From: Pseudomonadales bacterium | Lineage (GTDB): Bacteria; Pseudomonadota; Gammaproteobacteria; Pseudomonadales; Azotimanducaceae | NCBI GenBank assembly: GCA_022827905.1 | Contig: JAJEIQ010000080.1 | Location: forward strand, 1 to 64,000 | Direction of reading: 5' to 3' | DNA length: 64,000 nt | In this document: in pieces, positions 55,556 through 64,000 of the stretch | Layout of the letters: every line of letters starts with the position of its first letter | How positions within the stretch are numbered: the first letter of the stretch is position 1 | Program-made: the position numbers and the translations under genes | The notes under the pieces: model-generated | The model's database searches: none | Told to the model about the DNA's origin: nothing | Seen by the model: the letters and a program-made list of their open reading frames with translations, nothing else

Positions 55556-56322
55556 ACGAGGTTGATTCGCATGCCGCACAGATGGACCTGCTTATCCCCG
55601 GTGCGGGCGCTGCGGGCCTCGGCGGCTTGCAGCACCGCTTGCGGGTCGGCGCAGGCCAGGTCGATGCCGCCCAAGCCCTCGGGACGGCCGTCCGTGCAGG
55701 GCACGAAGCGAACCTCGGCGTTGTCCAGCGGCAAGATGCGCCGGTCCGCGCCGCCAAGGTCGATCTGGGCGATTTCCGACCAGCGGGCGGCCACGGCGTC
55801 GGGGTCGTCGCACTGCACTTCCGCCGCGGCGATGCCAGTGACGCGCTCCAAGCGCCGATGGGCGTGCCAGTTCGGCCCGGCGGGCTCCCAGGGGCCGTCG
55901 GCGTCGTGGGCGCGTTCGCCGCGTTGCTCGTCGATCTCGAAGAAGGAGCCGCCGGTGTCCTTGGGATGCAACTGCATGTTGCTGAACTCGCCGCTGTCGA
56001 ATTGATTGACGATGCGCACCCCAAGCGCCTCCACCCGGGCCCGGCGGGGCGCGTGGTCGTCGCATTGGGTGATGACCATGTAGCCGCCGTCACCGCCACG
56101 GCGAGTCAGGTAGCGGCCGCCGGCGGTGTTTTCCTGAATCGGGGCCACCACCTCGAGCAACTGGTTGCCGATGGGCATGAGGGCGTTTTCCAGGCCAAAG
56201 TGGCCCACACCGGGGTCGCGGTAGCCCACTTGGATGCCCAGCACGTCGGCGAATTCCCGCTCCACCGGCGCCAGTTTCTCAGCCACCAACGCGATTTGAC
56301 GCAGTCTCAGCCACATCAGCAT
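55552..56322 (-). CDS. VOC/glyoxalase-like domain protein
   Basis: 256 aa; begins LRLRQIALVAEKLAPVEREF and has FGLENALMPIGNQLLEVVAP and HPKDTGGSFFEIDEQRG, typical of double VOC-fold proteins with paired metal-ligand positions. Such proteins sit beside acyl-CoA genes in several proteobacteria, without a defined reaction. It is translationally coupled to the enoyl-CoA hydratase (ATGA overlap). Confidence 0.75.
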   Translation of the reverse strand: MLMWLRLRQIALVAEKLAPVEREFADVLGIQVGYRDPGVGHFGLENALMPIGNQLLEVVAPIQENTAGGRYLTRRGGDGGYMVITQCDDHAPRRARVEALGVRIVNQFDSGEFSNMQLHPKDTGGSFFEIDEQRGERAHDADGPWEPAGPNWHAHRRLERVTGIAAAEVQCDDPDAVAARWSEIAQIDLGGADRRILPLDNAEVRFVPCTDGRPEGLGGIDLACADPQAVLQAAEARSARTGDKQVHLCGMRINLV

Positions 56323-56340
56323 TCACTCCTTTCGTTTGGT

Positions 56341-58299
56341 TTAGATCGTTCGTCCCAGCGCGGCGCCCGCATGAATGGCGCTTAAGATGCTGTTGCGGCC
56401 CCGCACGTCGCCGATCAGATGGCACGCCATCCCCGCTTCGGCCAGATCGTCGGCGAGTTCCCGGTTCGGTTCGTTGTAGCCGACCATGACCACCAGCCCC
56501 GCCTGGAGGCGGCGCGACCGCTCCGTGAAGAGCACGCCAATCTCCACGCTGTCGTCGTGAATGGCGCGCAGGTAGTGGCCGCCGATGAAGTCGAAGTCGC
56601 CGCCGTAGAGCCGCTCCCGGGCCGCCCCGGCGGTGACCGGCGGATAGGGCAGCGAGGTGCCGATGCCGTCGAAGCGGGACACCAAGGTGACCGACAGGCC
56701 CGCCGCAAGCAGCACGTCGGCCACGGAGATGGCCTCAAAGGAGCCGGTGTCGTCGTAGACCACCGCCGGTCCCACTAAGCGGGGCGGGGCGCCGACGCCG
56801 AAGAAGTCCCAGGACGTGTACACATGGGGCTGGCCGAAGCCGGGTACCGGCGCGCCGGGGGTGGAAAGCTGAAAGCCGTCGGAGCGCGGCGTGGTGCCGG
56901 TGGCCAGCACCACTTCATCGGGAGCGGTGTTTTCGATTTGCCCGACCTCCACCGGCGAGTTGAGATGGATGCGGGCGCCCAAGGCATCGACCTCGTCGGC
57001 CAGCCAGCTGACGATGGCGCCCACATCGGCACGGTGGGGCGCGCTGGCGGCGATGGCCACCTGCCCGCCCAGCCGTTGGGCGGCTTCGTGCAGTTCGACG
57101 TCGTGCCCCCGCAGGGCTGCGGCCCGGGCGAACTCCAGCCCCGCCGGACCGCCGCCCACCACGAAAATCCGCTTCGGCTCGGCTGCCCTGTCCTCCGGAT
57201 CAAAGCTGAGCTGGTCCTCCTTGGCGGCGGTGTGGTTGACGACGCAGCTAATCTGGCCGCGGGTCATCAGTTGGCCGACGCAGCCCATGTTGGTGCCGAT
57301 GCAGGGGCGGATGCGATGCTCCTGGGCATTGCGCGCCTTGTTCACCAGATTGGGGTCGGCGATCAGCGCCCGCACCATGGACACCATCTGCGCGGCGCCG
57401 CTGGTGACGATGTGCTGGGCGTGGTCGAGGGTCATGATGCGGCCCACCACCATGACCGGGCTGTTCAATCCGGGCGCGATGACCTCGTTGGCGGGCATCT
57501 CCACGCCGAGCGGGTCATCCGCCGGGGCGATCAGCTTGTGAAACCGCCAGTAGGCGCCCATGTGCAGGGAGATGTAATCGGATTGGGCGTCGATGGCGGC
57601 GGCGATGCGGGCGCTGTCGGAGGCGGAGATGCCGCCGGGCACATGGTCTTCGTTGGGCAGCCGCACCCCCACGGCGAACTCGCTGCCGTTCACCGCCTCG
57701 CGCACCGCTTCAATGACCTCGTTGAGGAACCGCAGGCGGTTCTCGAAGGAGCCGCCGTAGCCGTCGCTGCGCTTGTTGAGGGCGGGGGAAAGGAATTCGT
57801 GCAGCAGGTAGCCGCTCGAGGCGTGGATGTCCACCCCATCGAGGCCGGCGTCCCGGCAGCGGCGGGCGGCCTGCGCGAAGTGCGCCACCACGTCGTCGAT
57901 CATGGCCTGGGTCATGGCGATGGGCACCACGCCGGCCATCGGGTTGGGGACGGCGCTGGCCGACCAGTGCTCCGGCATTCCGGCCTCGGCCGCATAGCCG
58001 GCGCCGGGGTGGTAGAGCTGCAGGAACAGCTTCATGCCGGTGGCGCGGATGCGGCCGGCGAGTTCGGAGAGGAGGGGCAGGCAACTGTCGTTCCAGAGCT
58101 GCAGCCGGCCGGGTGCCAGCGGATGGACGCTGGTGGCCTCGATGGTGGACATTCCGACGCCGCCCCGGCCCCGGGCCTCGTGGTAGGCGATGAGCGCCTC
58201 GCCGCTCAAGCCCGTGCCGTGGGGTGAGCGCACGATGCGGTTGCGGATGGTGACGGGGCCGACCTGAACCGGCTCGAACAGCGCGTCGTAGAGCCCCAC
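56341..58299 (-). CDS. Old-yellow-enzyme/2,4-dienoyl-CoA-reductase-type flavoprotein
   Basis: 652 aa with an N-terminal FMN TIM barrel (PVTIRNRIVRSPHGTGLSG) and a C-terminal FAD/NAD(P) module (IFVVGGGPAGLEFARAAALRG). Between them lies the Fe-S cluster segment; the usual C-x2-C-x3-C-x11-C reads C-x2-T-x3-C-x11-C (PCIGTNMGCVGQ ... ISCVVN), so one expected ligand is Thr. It reduces an enoate or dienoyl substrate, probably in the same catabolic unit as the hydratase and VOC genes downstream. Confidence 0.85.
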   Translation of the reverse strand: MGLYDALFEPVQVGPVTIRNRIVRSPHGTGLSGEALIAYHEARGRGGVGMSTIEATSVHPLAPGRLQLWNDSCLPLLSELAGRIRATGMKLFLQLYHPGAGYAAEAGMPEHWSASAVPNPMAGVVPIAMTQAMIDDVVAHFAQAARRCRDAGLDGVDIHASSGYLLHEFLSPALNKRSDGYGGSFENRLRFLNEVIEAVREAVNGSEFAVGVRLPNEDHVPGGISASDSARIAAAIDAQSDYISLHMGAYWRFHKLIAPADDPLGVEMPANEVIAPGLNSPVMVVGRIMTLDHAQHIVTSGAAQMVSMVRALIADPNLVNKARNAQEHRIRPCIGTNMGCVGQLMTRGQISCVVNHTAAKEDQLSFDPEDRAAEPKRIFVVGGGPAGLEFARAAALRGHDVELHEAAQRLGGQVAIAASAPHRADVGAIVSWLADEVDALGARIHLNSPVEVGQIENTAPDEVVLATGTTPRSDGFQLSTPGAPVPGFGQPHVYTSWDFFGVGAPPRLVGPAVVYDDTGSFEAISVADVLLAAGLSVTLVSRFDGIGTSLPYPPVTAGAARERLYGGDFDFIGGHYLRAIHDDSVEIGVLFTERSRRLQAGLVVMVGYNEPNRELADDLAEAGMACHLIGDVRGRNSILSAIHAGAALGRTI

Positions 58300-58301
58300 G
58301 T

Positions 58302-58547
58302 TCAGTCGCTTTCCGCTTCCGCCAGCCAGGACAGCCGAGCGATCTCCTGGGAACCGATGAAGGTCTCCGGCCGCGTTCGTTCAGCTTTGCGGTACCAGTA
58401 GTCCGCGTTGTCCCGATCGCCCTCCATCATGTGCACGATGGCGTGCGCCCAATGCGCCGCCGGACTGGATAGATTCTGAACGATGCGATGGGCGGCTTCC
58501 CAATCGCCCTGCTCGAGCAGCCGAACGGCGTCTTTGAGCGTGTCCAT
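58302..58547 (-). CDS. Small conserved-looking protein, TPR-like
   Basis: 81 aa, mostly helical: DAVRLLEQGDWEAAHRIVQN, AAHWAHAIVHMMEGDRDNAD, YWYRKAERTRPE. The pattern resembles one and a half tetratricopeptide repeats. It ends 2 nt before the flavoprotein ATG, so the two are co-transcribed. The function is unknown; no strong ribosome-binding site was seen before the ATG at 58547. Confidence 0.7.
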   Translation of the reverse strand: MDTLKDAVRLLEQGDWEAAHRIVQNLSSPAAHWAHAIVHMMEGDRDNADYWYRKAERTRPETFIGSQEIARLSWLAEAESD

Positions 58548-58688
58548 GAGGGAAACTTAGCAAGAAGGGGGTGGGGAGTACAATTGTGCGTTAACGCCAA
58601 CACGCCCTCCGCGGCGTTCCTTTGGTTGCCTTTTGCGTCTGGAACGGGAACAGCACCCAAGTCGAGACCGCGCCAACGGGGAGACGAG

Positions 58689-58765
58689 TGGTAGCTAGGG
58701 GGAGACTCGAACTCCCGACCTCAGGATTATGAATCCTGCGCTCTAACCAGCTGAGCTACCTAGCC
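58689..58765 (-). tRNA. tRNA-Met (CAT), elongator
   Basis: Complete cloverleaf of 77 nt including encoded CCA. Acceptor GGCTAGG pairs with CCTAGCT (one G-T pair), anticodon loop TTCATAA gives CAT, and GGTCGGGAGTTCGAGTC forms the variable/T region. Its first bases match the E. coli elongator tRNA-Met pattern rather than the initiator. Confidence 0.95.
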
Positions 58766-58800
58766 ACCTGAGGATGCCGCCCATCGGCGGCAAGAGGGCA

Positions 58801-58829
58801 ATTTTCCGGGTGCCGAAGAAACCTGTCAA
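58801..58829 (-). promoter_or_regulatory. Promoter of tRNA-Met
   Basis: On the - strand TTGACA (58829-58824) and GAAAAT (58806-58801) are 17 bp apart, placing the start about 30 nt upstream of the tRNA. The -35 is a perfect consensus. Confidence 0.55.
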
Positions 58830-58924
58830 TGTTGCGGGTCATCGTGCTGGGTTGCTGGGGGCTTGCAAGATCATGCCTATAATCGCTGGACCTCTGGCAG
58901 CCACAGCATTCAGGAGCCCCACTC

Positions 58925-59326
58925 ATGCACCCGAGCGAAGCCGAATTCGCCAACGAAGCCTTCTACATGGCCTTCAACCGGCGGGACCTGGCCGCGATGG
59001 AGGCGCTGTGGTCGGCGCGGCATGAGGCCGTTTGCCTGCATCCGGGCTGGCCTGCGTTGATTGGGCGCGAGGCCATCATGGGCAGTTGGCGCTCCATCTT
59101 CGCCAATCCGGACCAGCCGCCGGTGACCTTTCACAGCGCCAGCGCCTGCCGCATGGGGGCCGGCATGGTGGCTGTCGTCTGCTATGAAGTGGTGGCGGGC
59201 AGCACCATGGTGGCCACCAACCTGTTCGTGGAGGAAGAAGGCAGCCCCAAGTTGGTGCTGCATCAATCCGGCATCTGCGCCCGTCCGCCGCCGGTGGCGG
59301 AGGAGACTTCGCTGGACGTCAACTGA
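58925..59326 (+). CDS. NTF2-like/SnoaL-like protein
   Basis: 133 aa with the cone-shaped NTF2 pattern: EAFYMAFNRRDLAAMEALWS, HPGWPALIGREAIMGSW and VLHQSGICAR. Related proteins are often annotated DUF4440 or nuclear-transport-factor-2 family and may bind or modify small molecules. ATG at 58925. It converges with ychF after 12 bp. Confidence 0.78.
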   Translation: MHPSEAEFANEAFYMAFNRRDLAAMEALWSARHEAVCLHPGWPALIGREAIMGSWRSIFANPDQPPVTFHSASACRMGAGMVAVVCYEVVAGSTMVATNLFVEEEGSPKLVLHQSGICARPPPVAEETSLDVN

Positions 59327-59338
59327 AGCCCGCCTACT

Positions 59339-60430
59339 TCACACGTTGAAGCGGAAGTGCATCAGGTCGCCGTCGGCGACGACGTAGTCCTTGCCCTCCA
59401 AGCGCCACTTGCCGGCGTCCTTGGCGCCCTGCTCGCCACCGCAGGCGATGAAGTCCTGGTAGCCGACCACTTCGGCGCGAATGAAGCCCTTCTCGAAGTC
59501 CGTATGGATCACGCTGGCGGCTTGCGGCGCCTTGGTGCCGACGGAAATGGTCCAAGCCCGGGCCTCCTTCGGCCCCGCAGTGAAGTAGTGGTGCAGGCCG
59601 AGCAAGCTGTAGCCGGCGCGAATCACACGGTTCAAACCGGGCTCATCGATGCCGAGGGCATCCAGGAACTCCTCGCGTTCAGCCTCGTCGAGTTCAGCGA
59701 TTTCCGCCTCGATCCGATTGCAGATCGGCACCACCGGAGCGCCCTCCTTGGCGGCCATGGCGGCCACTTCGTCGAGCAGGGCGTTGCCTTCAAAACCGTC
59801 CTCGGCGACGTTGGCGATGTACAGCACGGGCTTGGCCGTCAACAGGTGCAGTTCGCGAAGCCGGGCGCGGGCGTTGCCGTCCAACGCCAGCGAGCGCACC
59901 GGGGTGCCTGCTTCCAAGCCCTCCCGCACCTGCTCAAGCAGTGCCATGAGGGCGCTGGCCTCCTTGTCCCCGGAGCCCGCCATGCGGCGGACGCGATCGG
60001 CGGCCCGCTCCACGGTCTCTAGGTCAGCTAACGCGAGTTCGGTGTTGATGATCTCGATGTCATCGGCGGGTGACACTTGGCCCGCCACGTGCACGATGTT
60101 GCCGTCCTCAAAGCAGCGCACGACGTGGGCGATGGCATGGGTCTCGCGAATGTGGGCCAGAAACTGGTTGCCGAGCCCTTCGCCTTGGGCGGCGCCGGCG
60201 ACTAGGCCAGCGATATCGACAAACTCCATGGCGGTGGGCACCACCTTGGCCGGCTTGACGATGTCGGCAATGCGGTCGAGGCGCGGGTCGGGCACCGGGA
60301 CGACGCCGGTGTTGGGATCAATGGTGCAGAAGGGGAAGTTCTCCGCGTCGATGCCGGCCCGGGTGAGGGCGTTGAACAGGGTGGACTTGCCCACGTTGGG
60401 CAAGCCGACGATGCCGCAGTTGAATCCCAT
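59339..60430 (-). CDS. ychF: Redox-regulated ATPase/GTPase YchF
   Basis: 363 aa OBG-family P-loop protein; [18 protein letters not shown] (Walker A), [20 protein letters not shown] (switch/G3) and a C-terminal TGS-like domain are present. YchF prefers ATP and binds ribosomes. The ATG at 60430 overlaps the pth stop by 1 nt (TAATG), giving the gammaproteobacterial pth-ychF pair. Confidence 0.96.
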   Translation of the reverse strand: MGFNCGIVGLPNVGKSTLFNALTRAGIDAENFPFCTIDPNTGVVPVPDPRLDRIADIVKPAKVVPTAMEFVDIAGLVAGAAQGEGLGNQFLAHIRETHAIAHVVRCFEDGNIVHVAGQVSPADDIEIINTELALADLETVERAADRVRRMAGSGDKEASALMALLEQVREGLEAGTPVRSLALDGNARARLRELHLLTAKPVLYIANVAEDGFEGNALLDEVAAMAAKEGAPVVPICNRIEAEIAELDEAEREEFLDALGIDEPGLNRVIRAGYSLLGLHHYFTAGPKEARAWTISVGTKAPQAASVIHTDFEKGFIRAEVVGYQDFIACGGEQGAKDAGKWRLEGKDYVVADGDLMHFRFNV

Positions 60431-61014
60431 TAGCCTTCCTGGCCGGGCGCGCCATGTAGACGGTTCATCACGGCTTGCATCTCGCCTTCGGCCAAGGCGA
60501 TGAGCAGTTCATCGTCCAGTTCAAACGCCGCCGCCGCTCGCTCGCGTTCCTCCGCCGGCATGTTGACCGCAGTGAGGTAGCGCACCATCTGCGCCCTGTC
60601 GCCGGGGTGGCCGACGCCGATGCGCAGCCGATGGAAGTCCCGCGACCCCAAGTGCTCGATGAGGCTCTTGATGCCATTGTGGCCATTGGCCCCGCCGCCC
60701 GTCTTGAGGCGTACGATCCCTGGCTCGAAGGCCACCTCGTCGTAGGCCACCAGCATCTCCTCCGGCGCCACCCGATAGTAGCGGGCGTAGGGCGCTACCA
60801 CTTCGCCACTTTGGTTCATGTAGGAGCCGGGCAGCAGCAAGCGCACGTCCGCGTCGCCGATGAGGCCCCGCCCGGCCTCGCCCTTGACCTTGGTGGCCGT
60901 CGCGAAGCCGATCCCAAAGCGGCTGGCCAGATAGCGGACGAAGGCGACGCCAATGTTGTGGCGCGTGGCCGCATACGCCGGGCCGGGATTGCCCAAGCCG
61001 ACGATGAGGCGCAG
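60430..61014 (-). CDS. pth: Peptidyl-tRNA hydrolase, apparent CTG start
   Basis: Releases peptides from peptidyl-tRNA. 194 aa, as in E. coli, if started at the CTG at 61014: [11 protein letters not shown] carries the conserved Asn, TRHNIG the catalytic His, and FKLKTGG-like [16 protein letters not shown] follows. No ATG, GTG or TTG exists near the expected start; the next in-frame candidates are far upstream inside rplY. GAGG lies 6 nt before the CTG, and only 1 nt separates it from the rplY stop. Confidence 0.9.
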   Translation of the reverse strand: MRLIVGLGNPGPAYAATRHNIGVAFVRYLASRFGIGFATATKVKGEAGRGLIGDADVRLLLPGSYMNQSGEVVAPYARYYRVAPEEMLVAYDEVAFEPGIVRLKTGGGANGHNGIKSLIEHLGSRDFHRLRIGVGHPGDRAQMVRYLTAVNMPAEERERAAAAFELDDELLIALAEGEMQAVMNRLHGAPGQEG

Positions 61015-61015
61015 G

Positions 61016-61681
61016 CTAGTCCTCAGCGGACGAATCCGGTTCGGTTTCCGTCTCTTCTTCTTCCGCTTCCGCTTCGTCTTCGGCTTCGGCCGTGCCGCCT
61101 CTCGGCGGCTGCACGCTGACCACCGGAATGTCGTGGTCTTCGCCGTAGCCAAGGGCCACAAGGGTCACCCCCTCCGGCACGCTGAGGTCGCTGAGGTGCA
61201 GGGCTTGGCCCACCTCCAACGCCGCCAGATCCACCTCGATGAACTCCGGCAGGTCCTTGGGCAGGCAACTGACTTCCACGTCCACCAGGTTGTGGGCGAT
61301 GCTGCCGCCGCCGGTGCGCACGCCGACGCACTTGGACTCGTTGACGAAGTGCAGGGGCACATTGGTCTGTATGGGCCGGTCCGCGTCCACGCGAAGGAAG
61401 TCCACGTGCAGCACCTTTTCGTTCACCGGATGCAGCTGCAGGTCGCGCACCAGGGCTTGCTGCTCGGCGCCGTCCACCCGGACAGTGACGATTTGGGAAA
61501 GGAAGGCTTCCTGTTGCATGGCCTTGGTGAGTTCGTTGGCGCTCAACGTAACGGGTTGGGGCGCACCGTCGCCGCCGTAGATGATGCCCGGCAGATTCTC
61601 GCCCTGCCGCCGCAGGCGGCGGCTGGCGCCAGTGCCGAGTTCGGTCCGAGGGCTGGCGTTGAGTTCAATGGGCTGCGGCAT
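61016..61681 (-). CDS. rplY: 50S ribosomal protein L25/general stress protein Ctc
   Basis: 221 aa, two-domain CTC form rather than the short E. coli L25 (94 aa). N-terminal RRQGENLPGIIYGGDGAPQPV binds 5S rRNA; the C-terminal TL5/CTC domain follows, ending in a run of about 23 mostly acidic residues. It lies between prs and pth. Confidence 0.96.
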   Translation of the reverse strand: MPQPIELNASPRTELGTGASRRLRRQGENLPGIIYGGDGAPQPVTLSANELTKAMQQEAFLSQIVTVRVDGAEQQALVRDLQLHPVNEKVLHVDFLRVDADRPIQTNVPLHFVNESKCVGVRTGGGSIAHNLVDVEVSCLPKDLPEFIEVDLAALEVGQALHLSDLSVPEGVTLVALGYGEDHDIPVVSVQPPRGGTAEAEDEAEAEEEETETEPDSSAED

Positions 61682-61754
61682 GGTGGTGCTCCAAATGGGG
61701 TCTGTTCAGGTCTGGACAAAGGGTTGCAGGGCTTGGCCTTATGCAGTGCGCCGA

Positions 61755-62699
61755 TCAACGGAACATGGCGCTTAAGGACTCCTCGTGGCTGACCCGCCGG
61801 ATCGCTTCGGCCAACAGGCGGTCGAGGCTCAGTTGATGGATCTTGGGACAGGCCGCGGCATCCTCACATAGGGGGATGGTGTCGGTCACCACCATCTCGT
61901 CGATGGCGGAGTTGGCGATGCGTTCAACGGCCGGGCCGGAGAGCACCGGATGGGTGATGTAGGTCACCACGCTGATGGCGCCCTCCTCCTTGAGCGCGGA
62001 GGCGGCGGTGCACAGGGTGCCGGCGGTGTCCACGATGTCGTCCACTAGGATGCAGGTCCGGCCCGCAACGTCGCCGATGACGTTCATCACCCGGCTTTCA
62101 TTGGCTTGCGGACGGCGCTTGTCGATGATGGCGAGGTCGAGATCGTTGAGCTGCTTGGCGATGGCCCGGGCCCGCACCACGCCGCCGACATCGGGCGACA
62201 CGACAATGGGGTTCTCATAGCCTTGGGCGGCGATGTGATCAACGAGCACCGGGGAGCCGTAAACGTTGTCCACCGGCATTTCAAAGTAGCCTTGAATTTG
62301 ATCGGCATGCAGGTCCACCGTCAGCAGCCGGTTGATGCCGACGCCATCGAGCATGTTGGCCACCACCTTGGCGCTGATCGGCACCCGCGCCGAGCGGGGG
62401 CGGCGGTCTTGACGCGCGTATCCGTAGTAGGGCACCACTGCGGTAATCCGGTGGGCGGAGGCGCGGCGGATGGCATCGGCCATGATGACCAGTTCCATGA
62501 GGTTGTCGTTGGTGGGCGCGCAGGTGGATTGGAGGATGAACGCATCGCAGCCGCGCACGTTTTCGTGGACTTCAACGTTGACCTCGCCGTCGCTGAAGCG
62601 GCCCACCTTGGCGCGGCCGAGATCGATGCGCAGTTCCGAAACCACCCGCTCCGCCAAGGCGGGGTTGGAACTGCCGGAGAAAATCATCATTTGCGCCAC
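61755..62699 (-). CDS. prs: Ribose-phosphate pyrophosphokinase
   Basis: Makes PRPP from ribose-5-phosphate and ATP. 314 aa (E. coli 315). Conserved blocks are [46 protein letters not shown], the flexible-loop KRRPQAN and the PRPP motif [13 protein letters not shown]. The GTG at 62699 was chosen: AGGA lies 7 nt upstream and the product [11 protein letters not shown] aligns with E. coli MPDMKLFAGNA. tRNA-Gln precedes it, as in many gammaproteobacteria. Confidence 0.97.
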   Translation of the reverse strand: MAQMMIFSGSSNPALAERVVSELRIDLGRAKVGRFSDGEVNVEVHENVRGCDAFILQSTCAPTNDNLMELVIMADAIRRASAHRITAVVPYYGYARQDRRPRSARVPISAKVVANMLDGVGINRLLTVDLHADQIQGYFEMPVDNVYGSPVLVDHIAAQGYENPIVVSPDVGGVVRARAIAKQLNDLDLAIIDKRRPQANESRVMNVIGDVAGRTCILVDDIVDTAGTLCTAASALKEEGAISVVTYITHPVLSGPAVERIANSAIDEMVVTDTIPLCEDAAACPKIHQLSLDRLLAEAIRRVSHEESLSAMFR

Positions 62700-62727
62700 G
62701 ATGTCATCCTGGTTGGGTTGCGCTAAG

Positions 62728-62802
62728 TGGCTGGGGTGGCAGGATTCGAACCTGCGTATGCCGGGATCAAAACCCGGTGCCTTACCGCTTGGCGACACCC
62801 CA
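62728..62802 (-). tRNA. tRNA-Gln (TTG)
   Basis: 75 nt including encoded CCA. Acceptor TGGGGTG/CACCCCA is fully paired; the anticodon loop TTTTGAT in stem CCGGG/CCCGG gives TTG. Co-oriented 28 bp upstream of the prs GTG, so both may be on one transcript. Confidence 0.95.
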
Positions 62803-62842
62803 GAAGAAAGCTGAAATCCCCGCCACCCTCAGCGGGGGCGCT

Positions 62843-62871
62843 ATTGTGCGTTTGAGCACTATTGGTGTCAA
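62843..62871 (-). promoter_or_regulatory. Promoter of tRNA-Gln/prs
   Basis: On the - strand TTGACA (62871-62866) and CACAAT (62848-62843) are 17 bp apart, about 40 bp before the tRNA. Similar in layout to the promoter found before tRNA-Met. Confidence 0.55.
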
Positions 62872-62948
62872 ACGGAACAGGCACCCGTTCGCTGTTCCTA
62901 TGATAGGCTCCGCTGCTACCGGAGCGACGTACGAAGCCGCTAAGCAGG

Positions 62949-64000
62949 ATGGCGAATCTACCCCGCAAGGCCTTTGCGATGGTGCAGACGGGCATTGGCG
63001 AACTGACCCCCCAAGACGTGCCGATTCCCAACATTGATGACGATTCCGCCCTGTTGCGGCTGGAGGCCTGCGGCATCTGCGGCAGCGACTACGAGCATTA
63101 CGACGGCCTGCTGCGCACCCCCATGCCGGTGATCCCGGGTCACGAGCCGCTCGGCGTAATCGCCCGAATCGGGGAGCGGGCGGCGGCTCGTTGGGGCGTG
63201 GACGTCGGCGACCGCGTGGCGGTGGAGACCATGCTGGCCTGCCATCACTGCGACACATGCCTGGGCGGTGCCTATCACCTGTGCGGCAACCGCAAGATCT
63301 ACTCTTACATCCCGCTCTCCGAAGCCCCGGGGCTCTGGGGCGGCTACGCCCAGTACATGTTCCTGCACGCCAATTCGATCGTTCACAAGGTGAGTTCCGC
63401 ACTGCCCCCGGAGATTGGCGTGATGTTCAATCCTCTGGGAGCGGGATTCCGCTGGGCCGTGGAGATGCCGAACACCCGGCCCGGCGACACGGTGGTCATA
63501 CTGGGTCCCGGACAGCGGGGCCTAGCCAGTGTCGTCGCCTGCCGGGAAGTCGGTGCGGGGACCATCATCGTCACGGGGCTTGCGGTGGATGCGGAGAAGT
63601 TCAAGGTTGCCCGGGTCTTCGGCGCCGACCATTGCATCGATGTCGAGAACGAGGACGCCGTCCGGCGCGTCGCGGAAATCACCGACGGCCGCGGTGCCGA
63701 TGTGGTGGTCGATGTCAGCGCCTATGCGACCCAGCCCGTGGCCGATGCGCTCAAGATGGTGCGCGTGGGCGGCACCGTGGTGCTGGCTGGCGTGAAGGGA
63801 TTCAAGGCTGTGGAGAACTTCATTTCCGATCGGGTGGTGATGAAGGAGATCAACATTCGCGGTGCCATCGGCGTGACATCAAGCGGCTACCAGAGTGCCA
63901 TCCGGCTGATCGAGAGCGGTCGGGTGCCGGTGGAAAGGATGCATACGCACCGGTTCGACCTAGCCGATGCGGAACTCGCCATAAGGACGTTGGCTGGGCG
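62949..64000 (+). CDS. Zinc-binding alcohol dehydrogenase family protein (partial)
   Basis: At least 350 aa, running off the window. MDR-type dehydrogenase: catalytic zinc ligands in ACGICGSDYEHY and PGHEPLG, structural zinc Cys quartet in CHHCDTCLGGAYHLC, and the nucleotide fold VVILGPGQRGLASVVACREVG (GxGxxG reads GPGQRG). Starts at ATG 62949 or 62979; the second has AAGG at better spacing. Substrate unknown, threonine/sorbitol dehydrogenase-like enzymes are the nearest type. Confidence 0.85.
   Translation, partial: MANLPRKAFAMVQTGIGELTPQDVPIPNIDDDSALLRLEACGICGSDYEHYDGLLRTPMPVIPGHEPLGVIARIGERAAARWGVDVGDRVAVETMLACHHCDTCLGGAYHLCGNRKIYSYIPLSEAPGLWGGYAQYMFLHANSIVHKVSSALPPEIGVMFNPLGAGFRWAVEMPNTRPGDTVVILGPGQRGLASVVACREVGAGTIIVTGLAVDAEKFKVARVFGADHCIDVENEDAVRRVAEITDGRGADVVVDVSAYATQPVADALKMVRVGGTVVLAGVKGFKAVENFISDRVVMKEINIRGAIGVTSSGYQSAIRLIESGRVPVERMHTHRFDLADAELAIRTLAG

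Noticed and set aside
61015..61161. Upstream ATG start for pth
   Set aside because: It would overlap rplY by 146 nt and add about 49 Lys/Arg-rich residues that are the shadow of the acidic L25 tail.

Overview
This window looks like a chromosomal segment of an uncultured, GC-rich gammaproteobacterium. The evidence is a very E. coli-like S10/spc/alpha ribosomal block (an almost E. coli-identical L36, zinc-free S4 and S14) and the gammaproteobacterial order tRNA-Gln, prs, rplY, pth, ychF. Around them sit many acyl-CoA, luciferase-like (LLM) oxidoreductase and quinoprotein genes, as in metabolically versatile marine or soil lineages. The lineage is inferred from gene order and protein resemblance only.

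Layout. 1-9.4 kb: a small YadA-like trimeric adhesin, a sodium:solute symporter, a glucosylglycerate module (a GH13_18 phosphorylase convergent with the gpgP-gpgS biosynthetic pair), an acyl-CoA ligase, a DUF4396-like membrane protein and a cation-efflux protein. 9.5-19.5 kb: a second acyl-CoA ligase, an LLM oxidoreductase, the panB-panC-coaX run, an agmatinase-family ureohydrolase, a second LLM protein, a frameshifted 2-hydroxyacid dehydrogenase, a queuosine-precursor transporter and an SDR. 19.6-33.9 kb: one nearly uninterrupted ribosomal superoperon from rpsJ to rplQ with secY, rpmJ and rpoA. Its head is unusual: a terminator-like leader, a strong intrinsic terminator directly after rpsJ, and a chain of GC hairpins before rplC. 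33.9-36.4 kb: a PQQ/heme c alcohol dehydrogenase followed by a 39-residue membrane peptide.

36.4-38.9 kb is an A/T-richer islet: a HicA toxin with a fused HTH-HicB antitoxin under a perfect palindromic operator, divergent from a two-gene unit of unrecognised function (a uracil-DNA-glycosylase-like protein and a protein starting with a DRYVGDIGDF motif). This is the best candidate for an undescribed system. 38.9-42.0 kb: a thiolase-like protein and an Ldh2-type dehydrogenase, divergent across two palindromes, then a CBS protein. 42.3-50.6 kb: a lipid-export-like run of squalene/phytoene synthase, an MpaB/DUF2236 oxygenase, an RND/MMPL permease, a LolA-like periplasmic protein, an outer-membrane barrel and a repeat-containing protein. 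A palindromic repeat family (GAGGGC...GCCCTC) has invaded the start of the last gene and the spacers around it.

50.8-58.6 kb: acyl-CoA degradation genes (dienelactone hydrolase, acyl-CoA dehydrogenase, enoyl-CoA hydratase, VOC protein, flavin enoate reductase) interrupted by a RES-Xre toxin-antitoxin pair and a decayed stretch. 58.7-62.9 kb: tRNA-Met, an NTF2-like protein, and the ychF-pth-rplY-prs-tRNA-Gln run, in which pth appears to start at CTG. The window ends inside a zinc alcohol dehydrogenase. Glucosylglycerate metabolism together with acidic tails on L17 and L25 would fit osmotic or salt adaptation, but that is inference.
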